A stretch of DNA of 64,000 bases from IDS-8 sp035304345 (GTDB taxonomy: Bacteria; Pseudomonadota; Gammaproteobacteria; Steroidobacterales; Woeseiaceae), in contig DATGQE010000052.1 of NCBI GenBank assembly GCA_035304345.1, forward strand, positions 12,434 through 76,433. The letters run 5' to 3'. Below, piece after piece: positions 52,860 through 60,927 of the stretch. Position 1 is the first letter of the stretch; every line of letters starts with the position of its first letter. The notes beneath the pieces are model-generated. The model had not been told where the DNA came from and did no database searches. It saw nothing but the letters and a program-made list of their open reading frames with translations. Position numbers and translations under genes: made by a program.

Positions 52860-54941
52860 ATGCACGAGACGGCACGTGAGCCGGCTTCCCTCAATCCCGC
52901 GCAGCACGCCGCGGTGACCCACGGCGAGCGGTGCGAGGGCGGCTTCCGCGCCGGTCCCCTGCTCGTGATCGCCGGCGCCGGTACCGGCAAGACCATGACC
53001 GTCGCACACCGCGTGGCGCACCTCGTGCTCGAGGGCGTCGCGCCGGAGCGCCTGCTGCTCCTGACGTTCACCCGGCGCGCGGCCGAGGAAATGACGCGGC
53101 GCGCCGAGCGCATCGTGCGTGCCGCCGCGTGCAAGCGCGGCCTCGCGGGCACGCCGACGCGGCTCCCCTGGGCGGGCACGTTCCATTCGATCGCCAACCG
53201 GCTGCTGCGGCGCTTCGCGGCCAATCTCGGGCTCGACCCGGGATTCTCCGTGGCGGATCGCGGCGACGCCGCGGACCTGCTCGACGTGCTCAGGCACGAC
53301 CTCGGCCTGTCGGGCACCAGGCGCCGCTTTCCCGGGAAGGACACCTGCCTTGCGATCTACTCGCGCTGCGTGAACGCGCGGCTGCCGCTGCCTGCGGTCC
53401 TCGAGGAGAGCTTCCCCTGGTGCGCCGAGTGGGAGGCGGAGCTGAGGCAGCTCTTCCGCTGCTACGGCGAGCGCAAGCAGCGGAGCAACGTGCTCGACTA
53501 CGACGACCTGCTCCTCTACTGGCGCTGGCTCGTCGACGATGGAGAGCTCGCGGCGGCCATCGGCGGGATGTTCGACCACGTGCTCGTCGACGAGTACCAG
53601 GACACGAACCGGCTACAGGCGGAGATCCTCGCGGCGTTGAAGCCCGACGGCGCGGGAGTGACGGTGGTCGGCGACGATGCGCAGTCGATCTATTCGTTCC
53701 GGGCGGCGGAGGTCGACAACATCCTGCAGTTTGCCGGTGGGTTCACGCCGCCCGCCCGCATCGTGACGCTGGAACGGAACTACCGCTCGACGCAGCCGAT
53801 TCTCGATGCCGCGAACGCGCTGATCGCCGAAAGCACGATGCAGTATCGCAAGCGGCTCGTGGCGGCACGCCAGGGCGGTGCCCGCCCGTGGTACGTCACC
53901 GTGGAGGACGGCGACGCGGAAGCGGAGTTCGTCGCGGACACCGTCCTCGCCAACCGCGAGGCCGGCATCGAGCTCAAGCGGCAGGCCGTCCTGTTCCGTG
54001 GCGCGCACGTGAGCGACCGGCTGGAGGTCGAGCTCACGCGCCGCAACATCCCGTACGTGAAGTACGGCGGACTCAAGTTCCTGGAGGCGGCGCACGTCAA
54101 GGACCTGCTCGCGATACTCAAGTGGGCGGCGAACCCGAAGAACCGCATTGCCGCTTTCCGGGTGCTCAAGCTCCTGCCCGGGATCGGGCCTGCCGGTGCC
54201 GCGCGCGTCTGCGATGGGCTCGAGCTCGCGGGACACGACTTCGCCACGCTGAGAGGCAGCCGGCCGCGCGGGGTCGCGGCGCCCGACTGGACGGCGTTCC
54301 ATTCCCTGCTGGAGGCGCTCGCCGCGCGCGAGTCCGAGGATCCTGCATGGCACGACCAGCTCACGCTCGCGCGCCGCTGGTACCGGCCGCACCTCGAGCG
54401 CCTGTACGACGGCGTGGAGACGCGCGATGCCGATCTCGAGCAGCTCGAGCAGATCGCGGCGCGTTATCCGACGCGCGAACGGTTCCTCACGGAGCTCACG
54501 CTCGATCCGCCCGCCGCCGCGGGCGATCGCGCAGGCGATCCGCTGCTGGACGAGGATTACCTGGTGCTGTCGACGGTGCACTCGGCGAAAGGCCAGGAAT
54601 GGGAGTCGGTGTTCGTGCTCTCCGTGGTCGACGGCCATTTCCCATCCGAGTTCGCGACGGCGAAGCCGGCGCTGGTCGAGGAAGAGCGGCGCCTGCTGTA
54701 CGTGGCGATGACGCGCGCGAAGAGCTCGCTGTACTTGCTCGCGCCGCTGCGCTTCTACGTCACGCAGCAGCCGCGGAACGGCGACCGGCATGTCTACGGG
54801 GCGCGCAGCCGGTTCCTCACGGAGGGGGTGCTGGCGACCATGGAGCGGCGCTTCCACGGTGTCCGGGAAGGCGCCGACCCGGCCGGGCCCGCGGGCGCCG
54901 TGCGCATCGACGTGGCGGCCCGGATACGTGCGCTCTGGTGA
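52860..54941 (+). CDS. UvrD/Rep-family superfamily 1 DNA helicase
   Basis: A 693-residue 3'-5' helicase: Walker A AGAGTGKT (about residues 38-45), motif Ia TFTRRAAEEMTRR, Walker B VDEYQDTN, motif III GDDAQSIYSFRAA, motif IV ERNYRSTQPIL, motif V STVHSAKGQEW and motif VI YVAMTRAK. It is close in size to Rep/PcrA (about 673). The reading frame continues far upstream, but that part is antisense of the transporter gene; the ATG at 52860 starts the typical SLNPAQHAAV region. The upstream LexA box argues for SOS-induced repair or replication restart. Confidence 0.93.
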   Translation: MHETAREPASLNPAQHAAVTHGERCEGGFRAGPLLVIAGAGTGKTMTVAHRVAHLVLEGVAPERLLLLTFTRRAAEEMTRRAERIVRAAACKRGLAGTPTRLPWAGTFHSIANRLLRRFAANLGLDPGFSVADRGDAADLLDVLRHDLGLSGTRRRFPGKDTCLAIYSRCVNARLPLPAVLEESFPWCAEWEAELRQLFRCYGERKQRSNVLDYDDLLLYWRWLVDDGELAAAIGGMFDHVLVDEYQDTNRLQAEILAALKPDGAGVTVVGDDAQSIYSFRAAEVDNILQFAGGFTPPARIVTLERNYRSTQPILDAANALIAESTMQYRKRLVAARQGGARPWYVTVEDGDAEAEFVADTVLANREAGIELKRQAVLFRGAHVSDRLEVELTRRNIPYVKYGGLKFLEAAHVKDLLAILKWAANPKNRIAAFRVLKLLPGIGPAGAARVCDGLELAGHDFATLRGSRPRGVAAPDWTAFHSLLEALAARESEDPAWHDQLTLARRWYRPHLERLYDGVETRDADLEQLEQIAARYPTRERFLTELTLDPPAAAGDRAGDPLLDEDYLVLSTVHSAKGQEWESVFVLSVVDGHFPSEFATAKPALVEEERRLLYVAMTRAKSSLYLLAPLRFYVTQQPRNGDRHVYGARSRFLTEGVLATMERRFHGVREGADPAGPAGAVRIDVAARIRALW

Positions 54942-55177
54942 CCGATTGCGTCGCAGATGTGCCGGAATGCACAGGAGATTTTGGCGCGTTCGTGAACCTT
55001 GTCACGAAGGACGGGCTCTAAAACGGCTATACACGGGATGTCGCTCATGCGAAATTGGTGGGCGTACAACGTGGTGCGGTGAGCCCGTCGGCGGCGCCCG
55101 CACCGCTGAAGGGAATCAGCGTGGCGCCGTCGCCTTGACCGGGCACACCGTTCGAAGAGGTGTGAGGTGAAGGTGTG

Positions 55178-55807
55178 ATGAATGACCGTACAACCGAGTA
55201 TGTCGTCCCGGTTCGAGACCTGCGCGACTACTTCCGGCGGTCCATCGACGAGGCGATGAGCCGGCAGAAAGTGCAGGTCGATCCGCACGCGGCGCACTAC
55301 GTCGTGAACCTGCTGACGTTGTTCGCGCGGTCGGAGGACCTGTACGAGGACCACGGGGACACGTACGGCCTGAAGCCGCTGGCATTGATGCTGGTCGATG
55401 CCGTCGAAGCGGCGACCGCGGAGCAGCGCACCTTCTCGCTGCAGCGCATCGGCGACGTGTCGTTGTTCATCGCCGGCTTCTTCGCGGACAGTCTCGCGCA
55501 CCGTCTCGTCGACCTCGATTACTACATCCGGATGGGCGGGAACGCCTACGGGTCGCTTTCCGAGGAGATCCGGGGCACGCTGCGCGGACAGGCGATGGCG
55601 CACGTCTATCGCGAGCTCGCGCGAAAGTTCCAGGTTCTCGTTGACGTGCTCAACGAGGTGCGCGACAGCGCGCGCAAGTCGTCGGACATCGACGTGCTGC
55701 GCACCTACGAGGTATGGCTGAAGACCGGCAGCAAGCGGGCCGAGAACCTGCTGCGCCAGCACGGCGTGATCCCGATGCCCAACGCGGTCAGCCGGAGCAG
55801 CCACTGA
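55178..55807 (+). CDS. Conserved-looking cytosolic hypothetical protein
   Basis: A 209-residue, mainly helical protein with no signal or membrane segment. Features include VVPVRDLRDYFRRSIDEAM at the start and a central FADSLAHRLVDLDYYIRMGG stretch with several tyrosines. I do not recognise a named family. GAGGTGAAGGT precedes the ATG, and the 236-bp gap upstream holds possible but unclear promoter hexamers. The next gene starts within or just after its 3' end, so the two are probably one operon. Confidence 0.78.
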   Translation: MNDRTTEYVVPVRDLRDYFRRSIDEAMSRQKVQVDPHAAHYVVNLLTLFARSEDLYEDHGDTYGLKPLALMLVDAVEAATAEQRTFSLQRIGDVSLFIAGFFADSLAHRLVDLDYYIRMGGNAYGSLSEEIRGTLRGQAMAHVYRELARKFQVLVDVLNEVRDSARKSSDIDVLRTYEVWLKTGSKRAENLLRQHGVIPMPNAVSRSSH

Positions 55808-55815
55808 CGCCAGTC

Positions 55816-56472
55816 GTGCTTGCCGTACTCCAACGCTATCTCACGGACATCTACCGCACTGATCCCGGCCTGTCGGTGACGGATTTCCTGATCACCGACC
55901 CGGCGCTCGCCGCCGTGCTGGGCTCCGGGCGGATGGTTCCCGACACCGAGGAATCCGTGCTCCTCTGCCAGGACGGGCACGGGCTGGCGGTGTCGGTCTA
56001 CCTGGACGAGGAAGTCCTCGCGCGGCTGGAAAGCGCCGATCCCCTGAGGGAGCTCCGGCCCGAGCACCTGGACGACCTCTGCAAGGTGCTCGAGGGCATC
56101 AGCCATTTCAACTACATCTGCTGGCGTGCGCAGCAGGACAAGCCAGTGAAGCTGCTCGAGCTCGAGATGCAGGCGGAGGTCGACAAGTTCGTGGCTACCT
56201 GGCTGCTCGCCCTGCAGCAGGGGGATCACGAGCTTGCGCGGCGCCTGCATGGTTGGCTGTTCGACCGTGTCCGGTTCAATCCCCGCCTGGATCGCGAGCA
56301 GGCGGAGCGTTACCGCGCGGCCAACGATTACGCGGCCCGCTTCTGCCACGGGCTCGTCGAGCGGCTGCGGCAGGACGGCGACAAGGGTCTCGCCGAGCTG
56401 CGCCGCTTCTACCGCCTGTCCCAGAACGAGAAGATCAGCCACATCCGGGCGCAGGCCTACGGCCGCGGCTGA
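55816..56472 (+). CDS. Hypothetical protein, partner of the preceding gene
   Basis: A cytosolic protein of about 218 residues (start uncertain). The frame is open from an ATG at 55714 that would overlap the previous gene by 94 bp; the GTG at 55816, just after the previous stop, is preferred because the conserved-looking part (LAVLQRYLTDIYRTDPGLSVTD) begins there. It is helical and charged, rich in Leu, Glu and Arg, without a recognised motif. One face includes HFNYICWRAQQ. The gene closes a two-gene unit that converges on ilvA across a terminator. Confidence 0.72.
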   Translation: MLAVLQRYLTDIYRTDPGLSVTDFLITDPALAAVLGSGRMVPDTEESVLLCQDGHGLAVSVYLDEEVLARLESADPLRELRPEHLDDLCKVLEGISHFNYICWRAQQDKPVKLLELEMQAEVDKFVATWLLALQQGDHELARRLHGWLFDRVRFNPRLDREQAERYRAANDYAARFCHGLVERLRQDGDKGLAELRRFYRLSQNEKISHIRAQAYGRG

Positions 56473-56493
56473 GCGCGCCCCCGGGCCGCGCGC

Positions 56494-56524
56494 AAAAAAA
56501 GGGACGGTGGCGGACCACCGTCCC
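56494..56524 (-). terminator. Rho-independent terminator for ilvA
   Basis: GGGACGGTGG (56501-56510) and CCACCGTCCC (56515-56524) form a perfect 10-bp stem with a 4-base loop. Read on the minus strand it is followed by seven T residues (the A run at 56494-56500), so it terminates transcripts leaving ilvA, about 200 bp beyond its stop. Confidence 0.85.
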
Positions 56525-56529
56525 AAACT

Positions 56530-56566
56530 ACGAAACAAACTGCATAAGGGGATAGGTTTGTTTCGT
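56530..56566. repeat. 11-bp inverted repeat next to the ilvA terminator
   Basis: ACGAAACAAAC (56530-56540) and GTTTGTTTCGT (56556-56566) are perfect complements around a 15-base loop. The stretch is markedly less GC-rich than the surroundings. In RNA it would form a hairpin in the ilvA 3' UTR directly before the terminator; as DNA it could bind a dimeric protein. Confidence 0.6.
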
Positions 56567-56727
56567 TACGTCACTTGGAGAGTCGAAGCACGAGGCCGGC
56601 GAACGGTCCGTTCCTGATGCTCCACTGGTTGGATGCGCGCCGCCGACATATGGTTGCAGGCAGGAAGGCCGGCCGCTGCGAACGTTTTGGCATAAGAGCG
56701 CGATGCGCGCTCCTGCAGCCACCGTCC

Positions 56728-58248
56728 TCAGGTGAGGAACAGGCGATAGGCGGGGTTGTCGGTTTCCTCCCGGTGCGCGTAGTTCAGCTCGGCGAGATGC
56801 GCTTCGAGCTCCGCTGACTCGGAGGGGGGCACCTGGATGCCGGCGAGCACGCGCCCGTAGTCCGAGCCGTGGTTCCGGTAATGGAACAGGCTGATGTTCC
56901 AGCGCGTGCCGATGGCGTTCAGGAAATCGAGCAGCGCACCGGGACGTTCGGGAAACTCGAAGCGGAACAGCCGCTCGTTCTCGATGACGCGCCCGCTGCC
57001 GCCGACCATGTGCCGCACGTGCAGCTTGGCGAGCTCGTTGTCGCTCAGGTCCTCGAGGGGATAGCCGCGCTCGCGCAGCCGCTCGATGAGGTGCGCCCGC
57101 TCCGCGGCGCCGTGCCGGAGCTCTACCCCCACGAAGATGTGGGCACGGTTCGGGTCGCTGTAGCGATAGTTGAACTCCGTGACGCTGCGGCGGCCGATCG
57201 CCTCGCAGAACGCCCGGAAGCTGCCCGGACGCTCCGGGATCTCCACCCCGATCAGCATCTCGCGCTGCTCACCCACCGCGGCGCGCTCGGCGATGTGGCG
57301 CAGCCGGTCGAAGTTGACGTTGGCGCCCCCGACGAGCGCGACGAGCGCGGCATCCCGTTGCTTCTCGCGCGCGACCCAGCGCTTGATGCCGGCCACGGCG
57401 AGCGCGCCGGCGGGCTCGGCGATCGAGCGCGTGTCCTCGAAGATGTCGCGGATCGCGGCGCAGAGCTGGTCCGTATCGACCGTGATGATCTCGTCCACGT
57501 ACTCCCGGCAAAGCCGGAACGTTTCGTCGCCGACCCGGCGAACCGCGACGCCGTCGGCGAAGATGCCCACGTGCTCGAGGGTGACCGGGTGCCCGGCGGC
57601 GAGGGATTCGCGCATGCCCGCCGCGTCCTCGGGCTCGACACCGACGATGCGCACGCCCGGTGCGACACTCCTTATATAGGCCGCGATGCCGGCGACCAGG
57701 CCGCCGCCGCCGACCGGGACGAACACGGCATCCGGCGGCTCCGGCAACTGCTTCAGGATCTCCACGCCGATCGTGCCCTGCCCGGCGATGACGTCGGGAT
57801 CGTCGAACGGGTGGATGAAGGTGAGCTGCTCCGCCGCCTCGAGCCGGCGCGCTTCCGCCTGTGCATCGTCGTAGTTGTCGCCGTGCAGCACGACTTCGCC
57901 GCCCAGGGCTTTCACCGCGTCCACCTTGATCGAGGGCGTGGTCACGGGCATGACGATCACAGCGCGCGTCCCGAGCCGCCGGGCCGAGAGCGCCACGCCC
58001 TGGGCGTGGTTGCCGGCCGAGCTGCAGATGACGCCGCGCTCCAGCGCGGCGGGCGGCAGCCGGGAGAGCTTGTTGTACGCCCCGCGGAGCTTGAACGAGA
58101 AGACCGGCTGGAGGTCCTCCCGCTTGAGCAGCACGCGGTTCTTCAGCCGGGCCGACAGCGCGCGCGCCGGCTCCAGCGGCGTTTCGATCGCAACCTCGTA
58201 GACGCGCGCATCCCGGATGCGCGCCGGGTAATCGACAGCGGTGGACAT
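56728..58248 (-). CDS. ilvA: Threonine ammonia-lyase, biosynthetic
   Basis: Threonine deaminase making 2-oxobutyrate for isoleucine synthesis. The 506-residue PLP enzyme has the cofactor lysine in FSFKLRGAYNKL (about residues 52-63), the serine loop SSAGNHAQGVA, the glycine-rich phosphate loop PVGGGGLVAGI and two C-terminal ACT-like regulatory repeats (EMLIGVEIPERPGSFRAF; LFRFEFPERPGALLDFL), so feedback control by isoleucine is expected. Size and layout match E. coli IlvA (514). The start MSTAVDYPARIRDARVYEVA fits the family. A terminator follows at 56494-56524. Confidence 0.94.
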   Translation of the reverse strand: MSTAVDYPARIRDARVYEVAIETPLEPARALSARLKNRVLLKREDLQPVFSFKLRGAYNKLSRLPPAALERGVICSSAGNHAQGVALSARRLGTRAVIVMPVTTPSIKVDAVKALGGEVVLHGDNYDDAQAEARRLEAAEQLTFIHPFDDPDVIAGQGTIGVEILKQLPEPPDAVFVPVGGGGLVAGIAAYIRSVAPGVRIVGVEPEDAAGMRESLAAGHPVTLEHVGIFADGVAVRRVGDETFRLCREYVDEIITVDTDQLCAAIRDIFEDTRSIAEPAGALAVAGIKRWVAREKQRDAALVALVGGANVNFDRLRHIAERAAVGEQREMLIGVEIPERPGSFRAFCEAIGRRSVTEFNYRYSDPNRAHIFVGVELRHGAAERAHLIERLRERGYPLEDLSDNELAKLHVRHMVGGSGRVIENERLFRFEFPERPGALLDFLNAIGTRWNISLFHYRNHGSDYGRVLAGIQVPPSESAELEAHLAELNYAHREETDNPAYRLFLT

Positions 58249-58340
58249 GCTGGCAGGATTTGGCTTTTCGACTAGCCTATGCGATGCGGCCGCTCGATGC
58301 GAGGCTTTCCGCACGGCGATGGGCCTTCCATAATGCAGCC

Positions 58341-59303
58341 ATGAGTGACGTCAACATCCGCCGCAAGCTCTACCCGGCCATCGAGCCCCGGCACACCGGC
58401 TGGCTCGACGTCGGCGACGGCCACGAGCTGTACTACGAGGAATCCGGCAACCCGACGGGCAAGCCGGTGGTGTTCCTGCACGGCGGGCCGGGCGGCGGCT
58501 GCACGGCGAAGATGCGCCAGTTCTTCGATCCCCGGGCGTACCGGATCGTGCTCTTCGACCAGCGCGGTGCCGGCAAGAGCCGGCCGCACGCCGGCCTGGA
58601 GGCGAACACGACCTGGCACCTCGTGGCGGACATCGAGAAGCTGCGCGAGCGCCTCGGGATCGACCGCTGGCAGGTGTTCGGCGGCTCGTGGGGCAGCACG
58701 CTCGCGCTCGCCTACGCGGAAACGCACCCGGAACGCGTGACCGAGCTCGTCCTCAGGGGCATCTTCCTGTTGCGGCGGGAGGAGATCGACTGGTTCTACC
58801 AGCGCGGGGCCAGCCTGCTGTTCCCGGACCTGTGGCGCGATTTCCTCGAGCCGATCCCGGAAGACGAGCGCCACGACATGCTCGGCGCGTACTACCGGCG
58901 GCTGACGGCCGACGACCACGATACCCGCGTGCGTGCGGCGAAGGCCTGGTCCGTCTGGGAGGGCTCGACGAGCACGCTGCTGCCGAGCGCCGAGGTCCGG
59001 AGAACGTTCGAGGAGGAACGGGTGGCGCTCGCGATGGCCCGCATCGAATCCCACTACTTCGTGAACGGCGGCTTCATGGAGGAAGGGCAGCTCCTTCGCG
59101 ACATCGACCGCATCCGGCACATCCCGGGCGTGATCGTGCAGGGACGCTACGACGTGGTCTGTCCGCCGGTGTCGGCTTACGACCTGTCACAGGCGTGGCC
59201 GGAGGCGACCCTGCGCATCGTCCCGGATGCCGGGCACGCGGCGTTCGAGCCCGGCAACGTCCATGAGCTGGTCTCGGCCACGGACAGGTTCGCGGCGTCT
59301 TGA
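58341..59303 (+). CDS. pip: Prolyl aminopeptidase
   Basis: Alpha/beta hydrolase that removes N-terminal proline from peptides. The 320 residues start with the family pattern LYPAIEPRHTGWLDVGDGHELYYEE-type region, with the oxyanion motif HGGPGGGC (about 45-52), FDQRGAGKSRPHA, the nucleophile elbow GGSWGS (Ser about 114), Asp in GRYDVVCPP and His in DAGHAAFEPG. Length is standard (about 317). The ATG is followed directly by MSDVNIRRKLY. The stop overlaps the dihydroorotase TTG start (TTGA), a coupling with no obvious metabolic link. Confidence 0.93.
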   Translation: MSDVNIRRKLYPAIEPRHTGWLDVGDGHELYYEESGNPTGKPVVFLHGGPGGGCTAKMRQFFDPRAYRIVLFDQRGAGKSRPHAGLEANTTWHLVADIEKLRERLGIDRWQVFGGSWGSTLALAYAETHPERVTELVLRGIFLLRREEIDWFYQRGASLLFPDLWRDFLEPIPEDERHDMLGAYYRRLTADDHDTRVRAAKAWSVWEGSTSTLLPSAEVRRTFEEERVALAMARIESHYFVNGGFMEEGQLLRDIDRIRHIPGVIVQGRYDVVCPPVSAYDLSQAWPEATLRIVPDAGHAAFEPGNVHELVSATDRFAAS

Positions 59304-60646
59304 CCGACTTCCTCCTGATCAGCAACGCGCGCATCGTCAATGACGGGCGGACCGTCGAGGGCGACGTGCTGGTGCGCAACGGCCGCATCGAGCAGGTGGC
59401 GGGCGGCATCCGGGCGCCGGCGAGGGCGCGCGTGCTCGATGCGGCGGGCCGCTGGCTCCTGCCGGGCATGATCGACGACCAGGTGCACTTCCGCGAGCCG
59501 GGGCTGACGCACAAGGGCGACATCGCGACGGAATCCGCCGCCGCGGTAGCGGGCGGTGTCACCAGCTTCATGGACATGCCGAACGTCCTGCCGCAGACGA
59601 CGACGCGGGAAGCGCTCGCGGCGAAGTACGCGCTCGCCGCCGGCCGCGCCCGTGCCAACTACGCGTTCTACCTCGGTGCCACCAACCGCAACCTCGACGA
59701 GATCCGCGCGCTCGAGGTCGGGGAGGCGTGCGGCATCAAGGTGTTCATGGGCGCGTCCACCGGCGACATGCTGGTCGACGATGCCGGTACGCTGGAACGC
59801 CTGTTCGCGGGGGCGCCGCTGCTCGTGGTCACGCACTGCGAGCATTCGCCGACGATACGGGAGAACGAGGCACGGGCGCGGGAACGCTTCGGGGAGGACG
59901 TGCCGATGACGGAGCATCCGGCGATCCGTTCCGCGGAAGCCTGCTACCGGTCGAGCGCGACCGCCGTCGGGCTCGCGCAGCGTCACGGCGCGAGGCTGCA
60001 CATCCTGCACCTGACGACCGCGGCCGAGATGGAGCTGCTCTCGCCCGGCCCCCGGCGGGAGAAGCGCGTGACCGGCGAGGTGTGCGTGCACCACCTCTGG
60101 TTCGACGAGAGCCGCTACCCGGAGCTCGGTACCCGCATCAAGTGCAACCCGGCGATCAAGAGCGCCGCGGATCGCGAGGCGCTGCTGGCCGCGGTGAACG
60201 ACGGCCGCCTCGACGTCATCGCGACGGATCATGCCCCGCACACGGCGGAAGAGAAGGCAGAGTCCTACTTCCGGGCGCCTGCCGGACTGCCGCTGGTCCA
60301 GCACGTGCTGGTCGCCCTGCTCGACCTCGTGCGGGCCGGTGCGCTGTCGGTGGAGACGGTGGTCGAGCGCACGAGCCACGCGGTGGCTGACATCTACGGC
60401 GTCGCGGACCGCGGCTACGTACGAGAGGGCTATCATGCGGACCTCGTGCTGGTGGACCCGGAGCGCCCGCAGCCCGTGCATCGGGACAACCTGCTGTACA
60501 AGTGCGGCTGGTCGCCGTTCGAGGGGCACACGTTCTCGGCGAGCATCGACACGACCATCGTGAACGGCCGGATCGCCTGGCAGGACGGCCGGCTCACGGA
60601 CGAGATCGCCGGGCAGCGCCTGGCCTTCACGCGCGGTCGCGACTGA
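59300..60646 (+). CDS. pyrC: Dihydroorotase
   Basis: Zinc amidohydrolase of pyrimidine synthesis, closing carbamoyl aspartate to dihydroorotate. The 448-residue protein is the longer class I type: metal ligands in DDQVHFREPG (about residues 59-68), the probable carboxylated lysine in GIKVFMGAS, HCEHSP, LHILHLTT and the catalytic Asp in ATDHAPH. It starts with TTG overlapping the pip stop. Related hydantoinase/allantoinase activities are the main alternatives, but the HFREPGLTHKG motif favours dihydroorotase. Confidence 0.88.
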   Translation: MTDFLLISNARIVNDGRTVEGDVLVRNGRIEQVAGGIRAPARARVLDAAGRWLLPGMIDDQVHFREPGLTHKGDIATESAAAVAGGVTSFMDMPNVLPQTTTREALAAKYALAAGRARANYAFYLGATNRNLDEIRALEVGEACGIKVFMGASTGDMLVDDAGTLERLFAGAPLLVVTHCEHSPTIRENEARARERFGEDVPMTEHPAIRSAEACYRSSATAVGLAQRHGARLHILHLTTAAEMELLSPGPRREKRVTGEVCVHHLWFDESRYPELGTRIKCNPAIKSAADREALLAAVNDGRLDVIATDHAPHTAEEKAESYFRAPAGLPLVQHVLVALLDLVRAGALSVETVVERTSHAVADIYGVADRGYVREGYHADLVLVDPERPQPVHRDNLLYKCGWSPFEGHTFSASIDTTIVNGRIAWQDGRLTDEIAGQRLAFTRGRD

Positions 60647-60716
60647 GGGCCGGCACGGTCCGCCGCCCGTGCGCCCCGAGCCGCCGGGGCGGCCCGGCGA
60701 CGTGTGCTGCGTCACA

Positions 60717-60742
60717 CCTCCCGGCCGGCCGCGGCCGGGAGG
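60717..60742. terminator. GC-rich hairpin after pyrC
   Basis: CCTCCCGGCC (60717-60726) and GGCCGGGAGG (60733-60742) form a perfect 10-bp stem with a 6-base loop, 71 bp after the dihydroorotase stop. No T run follows, so it is at best a weak or factor-dependent terminator; it could also be an mRNA-end stabiliser. Confidence 0.45.
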
Positions 60743-60854
60743 GCGGAGCAGGTCCGGTGGCGTGGGGCGTGTCGCACGAGGACCCTGAACGGGAGGCGCT
60801 CGATGCGGTCCAATCAACGTAGTGGACGCGCTGCACGCTTCCGCGAGGAAAGTG

Positions 60855-60882
60855 TTTACTTTCCGGTTGATCCGGCTATGCT
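60855..60882 (+). promoter_or_regulatory. Promoter of the oxidoreductase operon, with overlapping palindrome
   Basis: TTTACT (60855-60860) and TATGCT (60877-60882) are separated by 16 bp and lie 46 bp before the ATG at 60928. A 7-bp inverted repeat, GGAAAGT (60847-60853) and ACTTTCC (60858-60864), covers the -35 and might be an operator. Confidence 0.5.
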
Positions 60883-60927
60883 TGCCGGCACTCCCGGACC
60901 GGGCGGACGGACGCGGCTCGGCGCGGC

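Noticed and set aside
60695..60745. Stacked small hairpins after pyrC read as a possible structured RNA
   Set aside because: The stems are GC-rich and short with no T run or recognisable riboswitch fold; only the best one is listed as a weak terminator.
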